Of a DNA stretch of 16,785 nt, positions 6,905 to 14,655 are shown in pieces (position 1 is the first letter of the stretch; each line of letters starts with the position of its first letter). This stretch comes from Bacteroidales bacterium UBA1733. Lineage in GTDB: Bacteria; Bacteroidota; Bacteroidia; Bacteroidales; UBA3663. Location: contig DCIF01000114.1 of assembly GCA_002315795.1 (NCBI GenBank), forward strand, positions 10,678-27,462. Reading direction: 5' to 3'. The notes below the pieces were generated by a model. It saw only the letters and a program-made list of their open reading frames with translations, did no database searches and was not told the DNA's origin. A program made the translations under genes and the position numbers.

Positions 6905-7699
6905 ATGCAGACAAAATATGTAATGCTTAGTTTTGACACGGAAGAGTTTGATGTGCCCCGTGAACATGGTGTCGATCTGTCATTGGAAGACGCCATGAAG
7001 GTTTCTCGTTATGGCATTAATCAGATTCTGGATTGTCTGAAGGCGTGTGGCGTGCGTGCAACGTTCTTTACGACTACCAATTTCGCGAAGAATGCTCCTG
7101 ATGAAATGTCTCGTATCATGAACGAAGGCCATGAGGTAGCAGCACATGGCTGTGACCATTGGCAACCGAAACCCACTGACGTTGAGGAGTCGAAACGTGT
7201 GCTGCAGGAACTCTGTGGCCGCGAGATCAAAGGCTATCGACAGCCACGAATGTTCCCGGTTGACCTGAAGGAACAGGCGCGTCAGGGCTATGCGTACAAT
7301 GCATCGCTCAATCCGGCCTTCATTCCAGGCCGATATATGCACCTCACCACTCCACGCACCAGTTTCATGCAGGAAGGCGTTCTGCAGATTCCAGCTTCGG
7401 TAAGTCCCTGGCTTCGTATTCCGATGTTCTGGCTGTCACTTCATAACTTCCCGATGTGGCTTTACAAAGCGTTGTGTCATCGTATTCTGAAACATGATGG
7501 CTATTTTAATACCTACTTCCATCCTTGGGAGTTCTATCCACTCGGAGAGCATCCAGAGTTTAAGATGCCATTCATCATCAGGAATCATGCAGGTCAGGCC
7601 ATGTGTGACCGACTGACAGAGGTGATCTGTGATCTGCAGTCGCGTGGTGCCGAGTTCATTACCTATTACGAATATACTCAAAAGACAATCAATAAATGA
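6905..7699 (+). CDS. NodB-type polysaccharide deacetylase
   Basis: A 264-residue carbohydrate esterase family 4 (NodB) protein without signal peptide or membrane segment, so it probably acts in the cytoplasm. Motif 1 is SFDTEEFD (9-16), with D11 as the likely catalytic base. The metal-binding block is EVAAHGCDHW (77-86), with H81 and H85. RQPRMF (112-117) is the arginine motif, and FHPWEF (205-210) carries the late conserved His. It resembles the PuuE/exopolysaccharide-linked deacetylases, which remove N-acyl groups from sugars or precursors. Its stop overlaps the start of the following glycosyltransferase as ATGA, so the two are very likely made together and may act on the same glycan intermediate, as for undecaprenyl-phosphate-linked sugars handled by ArnD-like enzymes. 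The substrate is unknown. Confidence 0.88.
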   Translation: MQTKYVMLSFDTEEFDVPREHGVDLSLEDAMKVSRYGINQILDCLKACGVRATFFTTTNFAKNAPDEMSRIMNEGHEVAAHGCDHWQPKPTDVEESKRVLQELCGREIKGYRQPRMFPVDLKEQARQGYAYNASLNPAFIPGRYMHLTTPRTSFMQEGVLQIPASVSPWLRIPMFWLSLHNFPMWLYKALCHRILKHDGYFNTYFHPWEFYPLGEHPEFKMPFIIRNHAGQAMCDRLTEVICDLQSRGAEFITYYEYTQKTINK

Positions 7700-8640
7700 T
7701 CAAGCTTGGAATTGTAAGTCCCTGTTACAACGAGCACGAGGTACTTGACAGCTCGGCACAGCGTCTGTCTGCTCTTTTCAATGAACTGATAGAGAAAGGA
7801 AAGATCTCGGCTGACAGCTTCGTGATGTATGTCAATGATGGTTCGAAAGACGATACCTGGCAGATCATTGAGCGTCTGCACCAAAGCAACAAGTATATCA
7901 ATGGCTTGAATCTGGCACACAATGTCGGTCATCAGAATGCTATTATGGCAGGTATGATGAATGCCAGGAATCTCTGCGATGGCGTGGTGACGATCGACTG
8001 CGACCTGCAGGATGATATCCGTGCCATTGAGAAGATGATCGACCTGTATGAGGCCGGCAACGACATCGTATATGGTGTGAAGGTGAGCCGTGAAGCTGAT
8101 CCTTTCATGAAGAAGTTTACGGCTCAGGCTTTCTATACCTTACAGGCTTCTATGGGAGTCAATGCAGTATATAATCACGCAGATTTCCGTTTCATGAGCA
8201 AGCGCGCCTTAGAGGCTTTATCGCAGTTCCCTGAGCGTAATCTGTATCTGCGTGGCATGATTCCGATGATCGGCTTCAAGTCGGCAACCGTTGATGATGT
8301 AATCTCTGAACGATTGGCCGGACAGTCAAAATATACATTGACCAAGATGCTGCGTCTGGCCTCTGATGGCATTACCTCTTTCTCTTCTAAACCCATGACG
8401 CTGGTGCTTGGTGCAGGTATTCTGATGCTGGTCATTGCCTTCTGTATGGCCCTCTATGTCATCGTCTCTCTTGCAAGCGGCCATTATGTGCCAGGATGGT
8501 CTTCGCTGATGCTTTCCATCTGGTTTATAGGTGCGGTGATTACCATTGGCATTGGCATCACCGGTTCGTATATCGGTAAGCTTTACATCGAAGTAAAGCA
8601 TCGTCCGCTTTATATCGTATCAGATTTGCTGGTACACTGA
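7696..8640 (+). CDS. DPM1-like GT2 polyprenyl-phosphate glycosyltransferase
   Basis: A 314-residue GT2 enzyme of the DPM1/GtrB/ArnC type, which moves a sugar from a nucleotide donor onto undecaprenyl phosphate at the inner membrane. The N-terminus VSPCYNE (7-13), VNDGSKDDT (46-54), HNVGHQNAI (75-83) and the DxD-type DCDLQD (101-106) are the family blocks. GQSKYTLTKMLRLASDG (209-225) is the conserved loop before the membrane part. Two C-terminal helices (about 235-260 and 268-293) anchor it. Translation is coupled to the deacetylase. The 3' end overlaps the GT87 gene on the other strand by 31 bp. The link is functionally suggestive, because GT87 enzymes use polyprenyl-phosphate sugars as donors. 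The sugar cannot be read from sequence. Confidence 0.92.
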   Translation: MIKLGIVSPCYNEHEVLDSSAQRLSALFNELIEKGKISADSFVMYVNDGSKDDTWQIIERLHQSNKYINGLNLAHNVGHQNAIMAGMMNARNLCDGVVTIDCDLQDDIRAIEKMIDLYEAGNDIVYGVKVSREADPFMKKFTAQAFYTLQASMGVNAVYNHADFRFMSKRALEALSQFPERNLYLRGMIPMIGFKSATVDDVISERLAGQSKYTLTKMLRLASDGITSFSSKPMTLVLGAGILMLVIAFCMALYVIVSLASGHYVPGWSSLMLSIWFIGAVITIGIGITGSYIGKLYIEVKHRPLYIVSDLLVH

Positions 8641-9818
8641 TGGGTACCGGATGCTGGCGCATAGTCGCGCGTCAGCATCTCGTAACATAATCTGAACCAG
8701 ATAATAGAAACAGGAAGCGCTTTCAGTGCGTAGGGTCTGATCAGGTTTTCACGAACATACGCTGGGAAAAGATCGCTTGTAGAAAGGGAGGTGAGAAGAA
8801 TGCAGAAAACCATCAGGGCGATATCCCATTTCCCTCTCTTCCAAGGAACGCAGCTAAACCAGATGACACATCCGATGGTGGCGGTGATGTATCCGCTATT
8901 TTCGGTGCCAGTACTGAAAAGTACCATGAACATCATGACAGAAGCCAGGAACATCTGTCGGAAAGCCAGATGCTGCCATTGCTTCAGACGGAGATAGGGC
9001 GCGCAGAAAAGAATGAATCCGGGAATGATAAGCCAGAGGTCTGAATAAGAGGCACTCTGGCTAATTTTTCGTACCATTCCCAAGAGTGAGATATTCTGCA
9101 TCAGTGTGAAGGTGTTCTCACTGTTCTTCTCGACAAGACAGACGTACCACTCACGATACTGGTCGATGATGTATGCAGGAGAAGAGATGCACATAGGTGC
9201 AACGAAGAGCAGTATGCTCCACCCCAGGAAGGAGAGAATGAACTTTACCTTGTGTCTGCTGAAGAAGAAAAAGGCAAGACCTACGATGCCATAAAGTTTC
9301 ACGAAGGTGCCAATCAGAATCATCAGTGTGGCCCAACCGTCTTTCTCACGTTCGATAAAGAAGAAGGAGAGGAGCAGGATGGCTGCAATGGCCACGTTGA
9401 ACTGCTGCATGAACAATGCAGAAAGCAGATCGTGTGCGCAGAACCAATAGACAAAGATCTGCTGACCTGCGTTCAGCGTAGATTTCCGGACAGCTACCCA
9501 ACATAGCATCGCCAATCCGGCACACCAGAGAATCATTCCCAATGCATGTGGCATGACAGCAAAAGGAGCAATGATCAGGCTGAACAGAGGACCATAGTGA
9601 TTGACGTCAAAATATTCTGCAGGATAAGCGTCGAACAATGAGGTCTGATTCCATGTATGCCAAAACACGCCTTTGAAGATCAGGAAATTGTTGCAGCGAT
9701 GCGGAGACAACTTGGTGACGGCAGAGACAATTCCCACTATCAGCCAAAGGCCAAGGAGAGTCTTCGGATTCGACCAGAATGGTTTCTGGAAGAAGGTCTT
9801 GAAATCAGGGGTTTTCAT
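8610..9818 (-). CDS. GT87/DUF2029-type integral membrane glycosyltransferase
   Basis: A 402-residue protein with about nine or ten hydrophobic helices. It fits the GT87 (DUF2029, GT-C fold) family that transfers sugars, mannose in the studied actinobacterial cases, from polyprenyl-phosphate donors outside the membrane. Supporting marks are the periplasmic-loop Asp D71 in EYFDVNHYGPLF, QQFNVAIAA (138-146) matching the family QxN block, GTFVKLYG (170-177), and STGTENSGYI (302-311). Sequence similarity in this family is low, so the call rests on pattern and layout. It is the last gene of the minus-strand run, 39 bp after the GT4 gene. Its stop lies inside the 3' end of the opposing DPM1-like gene. 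The codons for RDYAPAS contain a strong hairpin. Confidence 0.75.
   Translation of the reverse strand: MKTPDFKTFFQKPFWSNPKTLLGLWLIVGIVSAVTKLSPHRCNNFLIFKGVFWHTWNQTSLFDAYPAEYFDVNHYGPLFSLIIAPFAVMPHALGMILWCAGLAMLCWVAVRKSTLNAGQQIFVYWFCAHDLLSALFMQQFNVAIAAILLLSFFFIEREKDGWATLMILIGTFVKLYGIVGLAFFFFSRHKVKFILSFLGWSILLFVAPMCISSPAYIIDQYREWYVCLVEKNSENTFTLMQNISLLGMVRKISQSASYSDLWLIIPGFILFCAPYLRLKQWQHLAFRQMFLASVMMFMVLFSTGTENSGYITATIGCVIWFSCVPWKRGKWDIALMVFCILLTSLSTSDLFPAYVRENLIRPYALKALPVSIIWFRLCYEMLTRDYAPASGTHQCTSKSDTI
8650..8679. terminator. Strong hairpin just after the plus-strand GT2 stop
   Basis: GATGCTGGCGC (8650-8660) pairs with 8669-8679 over 11 positions, one of them a G/T mismatch, around an 8-base loop. 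It starts 10 bp after the plus-strand stop. No T tract follows on either strand, so a classical intrinsic terminator is not supported; it may protect or end the plus-strand mRNA. It also lies within GT87 coding sequence. Confidence 0.35.
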
Positions 9819-9840
9819 TGATGTTATGGTTTTATGCTTT

Positions 9841-9892
9841 CTTTTCGTTTGTGCAGATCAGTTGCTCTTTTCGTTTGTGCAGAACAGTTGCT
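9841..9892 (-). repeat. 26-bp tandem duplication at the GT4 3' end
   Basis: Segments 9841-9866 and 9867-9892 (CTTTTCGTTTGTGCAG...) are direct repeats with a single mismatch (T9858 versus A9884). Because 26 is not a multiple of three, the second copy is read in another frame, and it supplies the TGA stop of the GT4 gene at 9858-9860. Confidence 0.93.
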
Positions 9893-11048
9893 CCAGGAGC
9901 TGAATATTGCGCTCGGGAGAGAACAGGAAACTGTGAAGCCTGGCTTCTTTCAGCAGTTGTGACTGAAGCTCTTTGTCCGTCAAAATGCGCTCCATAGCAT
10001 TGGCCAGTGCCTCCGCGTCTCCTACAGGTGTCAGCAACCCCGCCTTGCCATCATTGAGAATTTCAGAAGGACCGGTAGGACAATCGGTGCTGACAATGAG
10101 TTTGCCGAGGAGTAACGCTTCAATCTGTACAGTAGGTAATCCTTCGAACTTCGAACTGTGAACGATGGCCGCTGCTGCTTTGATCCATGGGTATGGATTG
10201 GAGATAAATCCAAGCAGTTTCACCTGCTGTTCGAGATGCAGCTGGCTGATGAGCGCTTCAAGTTCAGATCGGCTCTTGCCTTCACCGATGATGTAAAGCA
10301 GTGGCAGTTCTGAGCAATTCTTCTTGGTTAGCAGAGCGTATGCTTTGATCAGCGTAGTCAGGTCTTTCTGACTCTCTTCCAGTCGCTCTATGGCGAGTAT
10401 ATATCGCTGTTCGATGAGTGGGTTCTCGACCTTCAAACCGGCTTTCTGCTCGATGTTCTCAAGGTTGAGGCTATTGTAGATACATGCTACTTTATGGCGA
10501 TGTTCCTGCCATAACGATTCCATCTCACGTCGCATGGCTTCAGAGATGGTGATGATATGGTCATATTTTCTGAAGCCTTTCTGCAGTCTTCTGACGCGTC
10601 TGGGACTGCGTTTCTGTTCACTCATCAGGCTGAAGTGGAACATGGCTATCTTTTTGGCTCTATCAGGAGCAGAGCTTATCAGTGAAGCGTGGCAACTGTC
10701 AAAATCAATGATTACGTCTTTATCAGCCGCCAGTTTGCGCAGACGATTCTTCATCTGCATGCGTCTGATCGGGTTCAACAGCAGTTCGTCCACAATGCCG
10801 GCAAAGACACGTTTCTGGTGGTGATGCTTGCTCCGCTTGTAACTCGTGAGCCAGTTCTGATCTACCAGATAAGAGATCTTTACCTTAGGCGACAGTCGGG
10901 AAAGAAATACCTCTGACTGATTCATCTTCAAGCCAATGGCAAGATGAATGTCATGCTCGGTCAGCTGACACAGATTGTTCAGGTATTCAACCAGCACAGT
11001 GTCGATGCCACCATCGAGAAATCGGCTGATTAAGAAAAGGATTTTCAT
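9858..11048 (-). CDS. GT4 family glycosyltransferase
   Basis: A 396-residue GT-B enzyme of family GT4. The N-terminal nucleotide-fold half begins MKILFLISRFLDGGIDTVL, with a glycine-rich loop (13-14). The C-terminal half has RLEESQKDL (222-230), LLYIIGEG (250-257) and the EX7E donor-binding motif E302-E310 in KFEGLPTVQIEA. It probably adds a sugar from a nucleotide donor to a lipid-linked or LPS-core acceptor at the cytoplasmic membrane face. It starts 10 bp after the WaaE-like GT2 stop, in one operon. The last residues are unusual: a 26-bp duplication shifts the frame and gives CTNEKSN-TGA. Without the duplication the same DNA would read ICTNEKKA-TAA (stop at 9832-9834). The catalytic core is not affected. 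Donor and acceptor are unknown. Confidence 0.92.
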   Translation of the reverse strand: MKILFLISRFLDGGIDTVLVEYLNNLCQLTEHDIHLAIGLKMNQSEVFLSRLSPKVKISYLVDQNWLTSYKRSKHHHQKRVFAGIVDELLLNPIRRMQMKNRLRKLAADKDVIIDFDSCHASLISSAPDRAKKIAMFHFSLMSEQKRSPRRVRRLQKGFRKYDHIITISEAMRREMESLWQEHRHKVACIYNSLNLENIEQKAGLKVENPLIEQRYILAIERLEESQKDLTTLIKAYALLTKKNCSELPLLYIIGEGKSRSELEALISQLHLEQQVKLLGFISNPYPWIKAAAAIVHSSKFEGLPTVQIEALLLGKLIVSTDCPTGPSEILNDGKAGLLTPVGDAEALANAMERILTDKELQSQLLKEARLHSFLFSPERNIQLLEQLFCTNEKSN

Positions 11049-11058
11049 GACTTTGCTT

Positions 11059-11817
11059 TTATTGTTTGTTTTTCCTTTCCATCAATTTTGCTACTATGAA
11101 AAACTGATAGCTCGCCTGTAGAAGCGAATAGATGAGCCCCGGCTTACCATCGATAAAGCCACGTTTGAGGATATAGGACTTGAAGAAACGGAAAGTAGGA
11201 CGGAAGAAAAGCTTGCCAATACCATAGTTCTTATGCTGGCGGCGGATGACCTCATATTCTGAATACGTGTTGTTCTTACGGATGATGTCTGCTACCGAAT
11301 CTTTAACCAGATGTTCGAAGGCAAGACCCTTAACGTCTTTTGGCAATCTGATTACCTTGCCATCGACCTGTGGCGCTGAATGTATGACAGGAGGCCATTG
11401 CGTCTTACTCTTTCTGAAGAAGCGAAGGATATAATCAGGGTAGGAGGCGTGCATAAAACGTCCCATGAAATAATTACGGCGAGGGATGGCTGCTCCTGCT
11501 ATCTCAGTATCTTCTACAAGCTGGTAAAGATAGTCGCGTAGTTCTGGCGTTACAACCTCGTCTGCATCGACTACAAGTACCCAATCGTTAGTGGCGAGGT
11601 CGATGGCATACTGTCTGGCGGGTTCTACAATGCTGATATTGCCTTTCTTGAAAGTATGGATCTTGCAGCCATAACGTTCGGCGATGGCTAATGTATCGTC
11701 TGTGCTTTCCATATCGCAGATGACAATCTCGTCAAATGCTTTGACCGATTCGAGCACGGGTTCCAGATAGGTGGCAGCGTTATATGTATTGATTACGATC
11801 GATATCTTTTGTGACAT
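11059..11817 (-). CDS. WaaE/KdtX-like GT2 glycosyltransferase
   Basis: A 252-residue GT2 enzyme of the type annotated as LPS core beta-glucosyltransferase (WaaE/KdtX). It begins SIVINTYNAATYLEPVLES (6-24), typical of this group. DMESTDDT (35-42) and the DxD motif DADE (84-87) bind the nucleotide sugar and metal. The C-terminal half has YFMGRFM (115-121), a tryptophan-histidine block in WPPVIHSAP (141-149), and a basic stretch near the end (GKLFFRPTFRFFKSYILKRG), likely a membrane-surface contact. It lacks full membrane helices. Spacing to its neighbours is 15 bp upstream and 10 bp downstream, so it is in the operon. An LPS or lipooligosaccharide core role is likely from family and context, not proven. 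Confidence 0.88.
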   Translation of the reverse strand: MSQKISIVINTYNAATYLEPVLESVKAFDEIVICDMESTDDTLAIAERYGCKIHTFKKGNISIVEPARQYAIDLATNDWVLVVDADEVVTPELRDYLYQLVEDTEIAGAAIPRRNYFMGRFMHASYPDYILRFFRKSKTQWPPVIHSAPQVDGKVIRLPKDVKGLAFEHLVKDSVADIIRKNNTYSEYEVIRRQHKNYGIGKLFFRPTFRFFKSYILKRGFIDGKPGLIYSLLQASYQFFIVAKLMERKNKQ

Positions 11818-11832
11818 AGCGTTCTGAGGCTT

Positions 11833-12891
11833 TTAGAGGATTCGATGATAGAGGCTGTGCATCTGATTCATGAGCGACTTCGGATCGAACTGCTCACGTG
11901 CATATCTCTCGGCTTTCTGTCCAAGCAGTTGCGCTTTTGTGTTGTCATTGAGCAAGGTACTCAGGGCTTCTGCGATGTCAAAATAGTTGTTCGGATCAAC
12001 CAGGATAGCGCCATCACCAGCAGCTTCAGGAAGCGAGGAGACACGACTTGTGACGATCGGACAGCGTTGCAGGGCCGCTTCTACTACGGGAAGTCCGAAG
12101 CCCTCATAGAACGAAGGATAGGCCATGACAAGCGCTTTGGTGTAGAGTGCTTGAAGCGTACGGTTGTCATGGATATCCGTTTCGATGCGGAGGTATCGGC
12201 CGAGGCCATTCTCTATGGCATACTGTATCACTTCCTGCTTATAGCCTCGTCCGTTACCTACGACGAGCAACAGAGGACGCTGGTCTTTGGGAATCTGTCC
12301 TAAAGCCTTGACGAGTCCTAAAAGATTCTTGCGACTGTTGATGCTGCCGACGTTGAGAATGAAGTCCTGCGGAATGTTTTCACCGAAACGTTCGTGCATG
12401 ATCTTGTCTGCCTCTTCGGTCGATAATGGTGTGTAGTAATTCTCCTGCACCGGCTGGAAGATCACGCTGATCCGCTCTTCTGGTATGCCATAGAATCGCA
12501 TTACATCGCGTTTGGTACTCTCTGAGATGGCAATGACGTGTGTGGCCATCTTGCAGCTCTTTCCGTACTTGAAGTCGTAGATCTGGCGATCGGTCCAATG
12601 ATACATATCAGGGAACGTGCGCCAGGCTACGTCGTGCATGGTAACTACACTCGGAATGCCTGATTTCCTGATGTCGAAAGGCAATTCGTTTGAGAGTCCG
12701 TGGAAGAGGTCGCACTTCTCATTGGCAGCCTTGCGTCCGAGTTTGAAAGTGCGCGACCAGGATTTTTCGTCATAAAGCACATGTTCATCATCGGGAAAAC
12801 ATTGCTGTAAACCCTTCACGATCGTTCGGCTGTAGTTGCCAAGTCCGGTCTTGTTGTGGAAGTATCTTTTGGCGTCGAATCCTATTTTCAT
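11833..12891 (-). CDS. GT4 family glycosyltransferase (mannosyltransferase-like)
   Basis: A 352-residue GT4 enzyme. The N-terminus MKIGFDAKRYFHNKTGLGNYSR carries the acceptor-side glycine loop (16-18). VVTMHDVAW (82-90) and HVIAISESTKRDV (118-130) are typical of GT4 members annotated as mannosyltransferases. FILNVGSINSRKNL (177-190) and the EX7E motif E263-E271 in FYEGFGLPVVEA bind the nucleotide-sugar donor. The family acts at the cytoplasmic face of the membrane on lipid-linked or LPS acceptors. It lies 38 bp downstream of yitT and 15 bp upstream of the WaaE-like gene. It shares only the general GT4 pattern with the other GT4 in the operon, so the two probably make different linkages. Confidence 0.92.
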   Translation of the reverse strand: MKIGFDAKRYFHNKTGLGNYSRTIVKGLQQCFPDDEHVLYDEKSWSRTFKLGRKAANEKCDLFHGLSNELPFDIRKSGIPSVVTMHDVAWRTFPDMYHWTDRQIYDFKYGKSCKMATHVIAISESTKRDVMRFYGIPEERISVIFQPVQENYYTPLSTEEADKIMHERFGENIPQDFILNVGSINSRKNLLGLVKALGQIPKDQRPLLLVVGNGRGYKQEVIQYAIENGLGRYLRIETDIHDNRTLQALYTKALVMAYPSFYEGFGLPVVEAALQRCPIVTSRVSSLPEAAGDGAILVDPNNYFDIAEALSTLLNDNTKAQLLGQKAERYAREQFDPKSLMNQMHSLYHRIL

Positions 12892-12929
12892 GAACTTATA
12901 ACGAATAACTGCTGACTAATAATTCGGAA

Positions 12930-13823
12930 TCACTTGATCTGGTCGAATCCCTCACCGAATACACCGTGACAGAACTGCTGGCTGACCATGGCATTCGGAT
13001 CGATGCTTTTGATGAGGTTGAAGACATACTGGCTCTCGTACTTGCGGCAGAGAACCATGACTACCTTCACGTCCTGCTTCGAATACCAGCCTTGTCCGTT
13101 CAGGATGGTCACTCCGCGATGCATCTTGTGGTTGATGTCATCGGCTATCAGTTCAAAATGTTTGCTGATAATCAGGAACTGAACGGTCTGTTTATTACCA
13201 TTCAATACGTAATCCATCGTGATACTGGCAATCAGTGTGAAAACGATGCCATAGACGATGACTTCGAACGAGTGAAAGAGTATGTACGAACTTGAGATGA
13301 TGCAGATATCGACCAACTGCATGGCGCGACCCATGCTCATGCGCGAATACTTGTTGATCAGAGCCACAATGATATCCGTACCACCGGTAGAACCGTTGTG
13401 AGTGAAGACCAGCGCCAATCCAGCTCCTCCGAATAAGGCACCGAGCAGTACGTGCATGAACTTGTCTTCGCCTGGAGTAATCAGTTGGAATTCTGCAAAG
13501 ATCGGTTGGAAGAAAGCGATGAAAGTGGAGAGCAGCGTAACTCCAATCAATGTCCTGATCACAAAGATTTTGGTCAGTGCCTTGAAAGCTATCAGAAGCA
13601 GACCGATATTGAGCACCCAGATGGTGATTGCTGGAGGAATCTGCATCGCATAGAACAACAGGGAAGAAATACCAGCCACTCCACCCTGTACCAACTGCTC
13701 TGGCAGAATGAATGCATCGTAGCCGATGGCGTAAAGGATGATTCCGCAAGTAATAAAGAAGTAATCTTTCAGCATCTGCTTCTGATTACGAGCTTCGATG
13801 AGCTTAAAACGTTTGCTCTTCAT
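12930..13823 (-). CDS. YitT family membrane protein (DUF161 plus DUF2179)
   Basis: A 297-residue protein with five or six membrane helices in the first 205 residues and a soluble C-terminal DUF2179 domain (about 215-295). Family marks are the early LPEQLVQGGVAGIS (40-53), GSTGGTDIIVALINKY (144-159), and RGVTILNGQGWYS (236-248). Late GVFGEGF (288-293) also fits the soluble domain. Such proteins lie in the cytoplasmic membrane; the transported molecule, if any, is not established. It starts 15 bp after the Smr-domain gene and precedes four glycosyltransferase genes on the same strand, with no promoter visible in the 38-bp gap after it. Whether it serves the glycan pathway or is only co-transcribed cannot be decided. 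Confidence 0.92.
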   Translation of the reverse strand: MKSKRFKLIEARNQKQMLKDYFFITCGIILYAIGYDAFILPEQLVQGGVAGISSLLFYAMQIPPAITIWVLNIGLLLIAFKALTKIFVIRTLIGVTLLSTFIAFFQPIFAEFQLITPGEDKFMHVLLGALFGGAGLALVFTHNGSTGGTDIIVALINKYSRMSMGRAMQLVDICIISSSYILFHSFEVIVYGIVFTLIASITMDYVLNGNKQTVQFLIISKHFELIADDINHKMHRGVTILNGQGWYSKQDVKVVMVLCRKYESQYVFNLIKSIDPNAMVSQQFCHGVFGEGFDQIK

Positions 13824-13838
13824 GAAGATTGTTTGATA

Positions 13839-14534
13839 TTAATGAATCGTGACTTGTGTGGCACCGAAACCATACTGCTGGAACGAAGCGTCCTGCCAGT
13901 CACACTTGGCATATCTTAGTTTCAGTTCGTCGATGATAGCTTTGCGCAGCACTCCTTCACCCTTGCCGTGAATGAAGACGATTTTCTGATTCTTGGCATT
14001 CTTGTACGACTGCATGGTTTGACGGAAAATGCCTAACTGATGTTCGAGCATGGCAGCATTGTTCATGCCAGCCGAAGTCTCAAGCAGAGCATCAATATGC
14101 AGATCTACTTCGATGATGCCGTTGCGTAGCACTTCGTGAGGATTACTCTTGATGGTGTTGGCTACGTTTCCTTTCTTGTTGTCTTTCGGTGAAGCGTACT
14201 GTGCGCGAAGCAAAGCCAGTTTCAGATCGCTCATCTCGGCTTTCAGTGCGTGTATTTCTTCTTTGAGCTGGCGGTTTTCCTCTTTCAGTTTATCTACTTC
14301 TGACATTGCTTGACGTGCCGCCATCTGTGCACGTGTCAATGGAGCCTGATGCACCGGAGCATGTCCGGCTTGTCGTTGGTCTTCTTCTTCGCTGACCACT
14401 ACACATTGCGAAGCCAGCGTAGGTATCTCGAAACCATCTTCATCTTCAACCATGACCAGTCCTTTGCTATTAAAACCTGTCACGGTTCCGCCACCTTGAG
14501 CGTCAAGAAATCTTACTTTATCTCCGATTTTCAT
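13839..14534 (-). CDS. Smr-domain protein with SH3-like N-terminus and coiled coil
   Basis: A 231-residue protein in three parts. Residues 1-48 (MKIGDKVRFLDAQGGGTVTGF, EDEDGFEIP) form a small beta domain like the start of Bacteroidetes DUF2027/Smr proteins. Residues about 66-112 are a charged heptad-rich coiled coil (VDKLKEENRQLKEEIHALK), suggesting oligomerisation. Residues 140-231 are an Smr domain, with VDLHID (143-148) and the HGKGEG loop (189-194). Smr domains are DNA/RNA-binding or nicking modules known from MutS2 and ribosome-rescue factors. The Bacteroides relatives I recall are longer, with a middle DUF2027 domain that is absent here. It is the first gene of the glycosyltransferase operon and diverges from queA. 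Function is unknown; a nucleic-acid role is inferred from the domain. Confidence 0.88.
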   Translation of the reverse strand: MKIGDKVRFLDAQGGGTVTGFNSKGLVMVEDEDGFEIPTLASQCVVVSEEEDQRQAGHAPVHQAPLTRAQMAARQAMSEVDKLKEENRQLKEEIHALKAEMSDLKLALLRAQYASPKDNKKGNVANTIKSNPHEVLRNGIIEVDLHIDALLETSAGMNNAAMLEHQLGIFRQTMQSYKNAKNQKIVFIHGKGEGVLRKAIIDELKLRYAKCDWQDASFQQYGFGATQVTIH

Positions 14535-14557
14535 AATCTATTTTATTTTTGCGCGTG

Positions 14558-14588
14558 CAAAGGTATTTATTTTTGTCCTTTTCACAAA
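14558..14588 (-). promoter_or_regulatory. Bacteroidetes-type promoter for the Smr-yitT-GT operon
   Basis: On the minus strand TTTG (14585-14588), a 19-bp spacer and TACCTTTG (14558-14565) fit the consensus, 23 bp before the ATG at 14534. No other TAnnTTTG site is seen in the short gaps further down the run, so this may drive all six genes. Confidence 0.68.
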
Positions 14589-14594
14589 ATTTAT

Positions 14595-14625
14595 TTTGAT
14601 AAAAGAATATTTTTGCATAACTTTG
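14595..14625 (+). promoter_or_regulatory. Bacteroidetes-type promoter for queA
   Basis: TTTG (14595-14598), a 19-bp spacer and TAACTTTG (14618-14625) fit the consensus, 30 bp before the ATG at 14656. Its -33 box is only 6 bp from the -33 box of the opposite promoter, so the two probably compete or are co-regulated. AAGG at 14648-14651 is a weak ribosome binding site. No preQ1-riboswitch-like fold fits in the leader. Confidence 0.68.
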
Positions 14626-14655
14626 CGGCCATATTCTTTAAAAATATAAGGTATA

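Noticed and set aside
14626..14655. preQ1 riboswitch before queA
   Set aside because: The leader is about 30 bases, AT-rich, with no stem-loop and A-rich tail arrangement of the preQ1 type.
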